DNA of 10,085 nt from Fidelibacterota bacterium (GTDB taxonomy: Bacteria > Marinisomatota > Marinisomatia > Marinisomatales > UBA1611): assembly GCA_002722105.1 (NCBI GenBank), contig PBKF01000006.1, positions 6,514 through 16,598 on the forward strand. Reading direction: 5' to 3'. Position 1 is the first letter of the stretch; each line of letters opens with the position of its first letter. The translations under genes were made by a program, and so were the position numbers. Of the stretch, positions 7,679-10,085 are shown in pieces. The notes under the pieces are model-generated. The model made no database searches, was not told the DNA's origin, and saw only the letters and a program-made list of their open reading frames with translations.

Positions 7679-7703
7679 AAAATGCACCACCAAGGTGCAT
7701 TTT
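7679..7703 (-). promoter_or_regulatory. Stem-loop in the 5' leader of the zinc-ribbon mRNA
   Basis: A perfect 10-bp inverted repeat (7679-7688 with 7694-7703; core TGCACC/GGTGCA) encloses a 5-nt loop. On the minus strand it is followed by an unbroken T-run to 7674, which looks like an intrinsic terminator. However, no minus-strand gene lies to its right that would need one. It begins about where transcription from the TATAAT at 7711-7716 should start, and ends about 10 nt before the ribosome binding site. It may protect the mRNA 5' end or act as a regulatory leader. A plus-strand terminator role is less likely, since no plus-strand gene lies to its left and the plus-side T-run is short. Confidence 0.6.
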
Positions 7704-7710
7704 ATATCTT

Positions 7711-7716
7711 ATTATA
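7711..7716 (-). promoter_or_regulatory. Candidate -10 box of the leftward operon
   Basis: Consensus TATAAT on the minus strand, about 50 nt upstream of the zinc-ribbon start and in the only sizeable gap upstream of the leftward genes. The predicted start of transcription is near 7704, the outer edge of the stem-loop. No recognisable TTGACA-like hexamer lies at the right spacing, so the call rests on the -10 and its position. Confidence 0.4.
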
Positions 7717-7771
7717 TTTTAATCCGGTTTCCCTTTTAGAGTACTTACAAATCTTTGAAGGAAATGACCTT

Positions 7772-7855
7772 ATGTATTCTATTTTAACTATTCTATTCAT
7801 TTTCAGAGCTTCAATTTATTTATTTTATTTAATAAAAATAATTAATAAATCTTAG
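7772..7855 (+). CDS. Possible 27-residue hydrophobic small ORF
   Basis: An ATG-to-TAG frame encodes 27 residues: hydrophobic for most of its length (begins MYSILTILFIF, continues through ASIYLFYLI) and ending in KIINKS, a shape like a single-pass membrane peptide with a positive tail. A purine-rich GAAGGA lies 9 nt before the ATG, a plausible ribosome binding site. Against it, AT-rich noncoding DNA translates into Ile/Leu/Phe/Tyr by default, and no homolog is recognisable. Probably chance, recorded because the ribosome binding site is better than those of most real genes here. Confidence 0.13.
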   Translation: MYSILTILFIFRASIYLFYLIKIINKS

Positions 7856-7950
7856 ATTTACCTATAAAAGTTTGGTTTAAAAAAGGAATATTGCAACCAT
7901 CGCATCTAAAAAAACAGATTAGACTCTGATCAGGTTTCTTTTTAATCTCG

Positions 7951-7959
7951 TGGTATTAT
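7951..7959 (+). promoter_or_regulatory. Extended -10-like element before gcvP
   Basis: TGGTATTAT on the plus strand fits the extended -10 form TGnTATAAT with one mismatch. Transcription would start near 7966, leaving an approximately 18-nt leader before the gcvP ATG. No clear -35 is present, which extended -10 promoters can tolerate. The leader has no Shine-Dalgarno sequence. Confidence 0.35.
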
Positions 7960-7983
7960 TTTAAACAAAAATTTATCTTTTTA

Positions 7984-10085
7984 ATGTTTAGTTCTTTTGT
8001 TACTCGTCATATAGGCTCCAAAAAATCTCACATAAAGGAGATGTTAAGAGAATTAGGGTTTTCTTCTCTTAGCGAATTATCCGAAGCTGTAGTCCCTAAG
8101 AATATTTTAATACAGTCTGAATTAGATTTACCGCAAAAAATATCTGAAGCTGATACAATAAAATATCTTCAGAAATTAGCAAAGTCAAATTCGGTATTTC
8201 GATCTTATATTGGGATGGGATACTATGGTACTTTTGTTCCGAGTGTTATTAAACGCAATATTTTGGAAAATCCGGGTTGGTATACGCAATATACACCTTA
8301 CCAAGCTGAGATTAGTCAGGGGCGACTTGAGGCATTATTAAATTTTCAAACTATGGTCTCAGATTTAACCGGGCTTTCGCTTGCAAACGCTTCACTTTTA
8401 GATGAAGGCACCGCAGCTGCGGAAGCAATGATTATGTTCTATAATATAACTCAAGATCCAAATAAAAATACATTTATTGTATCTGAAAGTTGTCATCCCC
8501 AAACAATTGACATTTTAAAAACACGATCCGACCCTTTAGGAATTAAACTTGATATCAAAAACCATGACCAATTTGATTTTCATGAAAAAGTCTTTGGTGG
8601 CTTAGTTCAATACCCAGATACCGAAGGCCATATAAGGGATTTTTCAAGTTTGTGTGAATTAGCTCACTCAAACCAATCTTTTATTTGCGTGGCAACTGAT
8701 TTGCTAGCATTAACTTTACTCAAAACACCAGGTGAAATGGGTGCTGATGCAGCGGTTGGGAATTCCCAGCGGTTCGGCGTACCAATGGGCTATGGTGGAC
8801 CACATGCTGCTTTTTTTGCAACTACAGATGAATTCAAACGAAAAATTCCCGGCAGAATAATTGGTTTATCTAAAGATGCACAAGGCAATCCGGCGCTTCG
8901 TATGGCGCTCCAAACCCGAGAACAACATATAAGACGGGAAAAAGCTACATCTAACATATGTACAGCACAGGTTTTGCTGGCAATAATGTCTGGAATGTAT
9001 GCGGTATATCATGGGCATGATGGGCTGAAATTGATTGCTGAACGGGTGAACCATTTGACAGGAAAACTTGCAAGTTCGATGGCGCAAGCTGGTATTGAAT
9101 GTATTCATGATAATTTTTTTGATACGGTAAAGTTAAAAGTGGAGAAGGGCTGGTTAGAGGAAGCAAAATTATTAAAATTTAATTTAAGAGATTACGGAGA
9201 TGGGCATGTTGGTATCTCCATTGATGAAACCACAACAGAAACTAACTTGGATCAATTGCTATCTATATTTAACGCCCCAAAAAAAGAAATATTTACTCCC
9301 ACCATACCAAAAGAATTATTAAGGTCTTCATCCTTTTTGACCCATCCAGTTTTCCAGGATTATCAATCTGAAACAGAGATGATGCGTTATATCCATCGCT
9401 TGGAATTAAAAGATTTATCACTAAATACAAGTATGATTCCGTTGGGGTCCTGTACTATGAAACTTAATGCCAGTACTGAAATGGAAGCAGTGAGTTGGCC
9501 TGAATTTGGGAACATTCATCCCTTTGCACCAAGAGAACAAACGAAAGGCTACGAAGAAATCGTATCTCAGTTGGGGGACTGGTTAATCAAATTAACAGGG
9601 TTTGACGGCATTTCAATGCAACCAAATTCAGGAGCACAGGGAGAATATTCAGGATTATTAGTTATTCGCGCCTTTCACCAGGCGAATAGTGATCACCACC
9701 GGAATATTTGTTTAATCCCTGCATCTGCCCATGGGACTAATCCTGCATCAGCTGTACTAGCTGGAATGAAAGTGATTGTAGTCGCTTGTGATAAACACGG
9801 CAATATTGCCAAAGATGATTTGGAAAGCAAAGCTCAGAAGCATAGTGAAAATTTGGCGGCAGTTATGATAACCTATCCTTCTACTCATGGTGTTTTTGAA
9901 CATACAATCCACGAAATATGTGATATTGTTCATTCTCATGGTGGGCAAGTGTATTTGGATGGTGCTAATTTGAATGCGATGGTGGGTTTGTGTAAACCCG
10001 GTAAATTTGGCGGAGATGTGATGCATATTAATCTCCATAAAACTTTTTGCATTCCTCATGGTGGTGGTGGACCTGGGATGGGTCC
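7984..10085 (+). CDS. gcvP: Glycine dehydrogenase (decarboxylating), P-protein, 3' end missing
   Basis: 700 complete codons are present, open to the window edge; family members of the single-chain type are about 950 aa, so roughly the last quarter is missing. P-protein is the PLP enzyme of the glycine cleavage system: it decarboxylates glycine and passes the aminomethyl group to lipoyl-GcvH. Signatures in order: RHIG (8-11), YIGMGYYGT (75-83), [27 protein letters not shown] region (96-122), [11 protein letters not shown] (485-495), HGTNPAS (583-589), YLDGANLNA, and the PLP-lysine motif [16 protein letters not shown] with K686. Both homologous halves are fused, unlike the split gcvPA/gcvPB of many Firmicutes and archaea. 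The start at 7984 is the only ATG before an in-frame stop at 7927-7929. No gcvT or gcvH lies upstream. Confidence 0.97.
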   Translation, partial: MFSSFVTRHIGSKKSHIKEMLRELGFSSLSELSEAVVPKNILIQSELDLPQKISEADTIKYLQKLAKSNSVFRSYIGMGYYGTFVPSVIKRNILENPGWYTQYTPYQAEISQGRLEALLNFQTMVSDLTGLSLANASLLDEGTAAAEAMIMFYNITQDPNKNTFIVSESCHPQTIDILKTRSDPLGIKLDIKNHDQFDFHEKVFGGLVQYPDTEGHIRDFSSLCELAHSNQSFICVATDLLALTLLKTPGEMGADAAVGNSQRFGVPMGYGGPHAAFFATTDEFKRKIPGRIIGLSKDAQGNPALRMALQTREQHIRREKATSNICTAQVLLAIMSGMYAVYHGHDGLKLIAERVNHLTGKLASSMAQAGIECIHDNFFDTVKLKVEKGWLEEAKLLKFNLRDYGDGHVGISIDETTTETNLDQLLSIFNAPKKEIFTPTIPKELLRSSSFLTHPVFQDYQSETEMMRYIHRLELKDLSLNTSMIPLGSCTMKLNASTEMEAVSWPEFGNIHPFAPREQTKGYEEIVSQLGDWLIKLTGFDGISMQPNSGAQGEYSGLLVIRAFHQANSDHHRNICLIPASAHGTNPASAVLAGMKVIVVACDKHGNIAKDDLESKAQKHSENLAAVMITYPSTHGVFEHTIHEICDIVHSHGGQVYLDGANLNAMVGLCKPGKFGGDVMHINLHKTFCIPHGGGGPGMG

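Larger units (their letters stand above)
7704..7983. other. Divergent intergenic region
   Basis: About 280 nt of very AT-rich DNA between the leftward unit and gcvP. It contains the leftward TATAAT box, a small hydrophobic ORF (7772-7855) and an extended -10-like element facing gcvP. I looked for the conserved cores of glycine and tetrahydrofolate riboswitches, expected candidates ahead of glycine-cleavage genes, and found neither. No tRNA or long repeat is visible. Confidence 0.6.

Noticed and set aside
7909..7945. Imperfect inverted repeat around CTGATCAG as a terminator or operator
   Set aside because: Only the 8-nt palindrome pairs well, with no loop; flanking complementarity is broken by mismatches.
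7856..7983. Glycine or tetrahydrofolate riboswitch ahead of gcvP
   Set aside because: No conserved core of either class is recognisable, and the region is very AT-rich with no stable multi-helix fold apparent by eye.
8866..10059. Three minus-strand ORFs opposite gcvP (71-100 codons)
   Set aside because: gcvP is continuously open and strongly conserved in motif content on the plus strand; these are antisense shadows.

Overview
The window is a compact, AT-rich stretch of bacterial chromosome with no phage, transposon, CRISPR or other accessory element that I can see. It most resembles a member of the Fibrobacteres-Chlorobi-Bacteroidetes sphere, possibly a marine lineage such as Marinimicrobia. 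Clues are the low GC content, a class A RNase P RNA, a YbeY whose third metal ligand is Asp rather than His (a variant I associate with Bacteroidetes-type YbeY), a single-chain glycine decarboxylase, and mostly absent Shine-Dalgarno sequences. The taxonomic call is an inference from motifs and is weak.

From about 7716 down to 82 everything is on the minus strand and looks like one long transcription unit, perhaps with internal promoters. In order of transcription it holds: a coiled-coil zinc-ribbon protein, the RNase P RNA gene (rnpB), recJ, an acyl-CoA dehydrogenase, a seven-transmembrane HD phosphohydrolase of the PgpH type, ybeY and mazG. The last four genes are packed tightly: a 1-nt overlap, a 4-nt overlap and an exact abutment. 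rnpB fits between two protein genes with about 15 nt on one side and 9 nt on the other. A fragment at 2-67 may be the 3' end of a convergent plus-strand gene.

An approximately 280-nt divergent region (7704-7983) separates this unit from gcvP on the plus strand, which runs off the right edge after 700 codons. It holds a TATAAT box facing left, a stem-loop at the predicted 5' end of the leftward mRNA, an extended -10-like element facing gcvP, and a 27-codon hydrophobic ORF of doubtful status. I see no glycine or tetrahydrofolate riboswitch.

Functionally the leftward unit mixes RNA processing (RNase P RNA, YbeY), genome and nucleotide-pool maintenance (RecJ, MazG), second-messenger turnover (PgpH-like, probably c-di-AMP) and one metabolic enzyme (acyl-CoA dehydrogenase) that looks out of place. 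The right side is one-carbon metabolism (glycine cleavage). I do not see a new multi-gene system. The best second looks are the rnpB-recJ junction, the ligand substitutions in YbeY and the HD protein, and the 5' stem-loop upstream of the zinc-ribbon gene.
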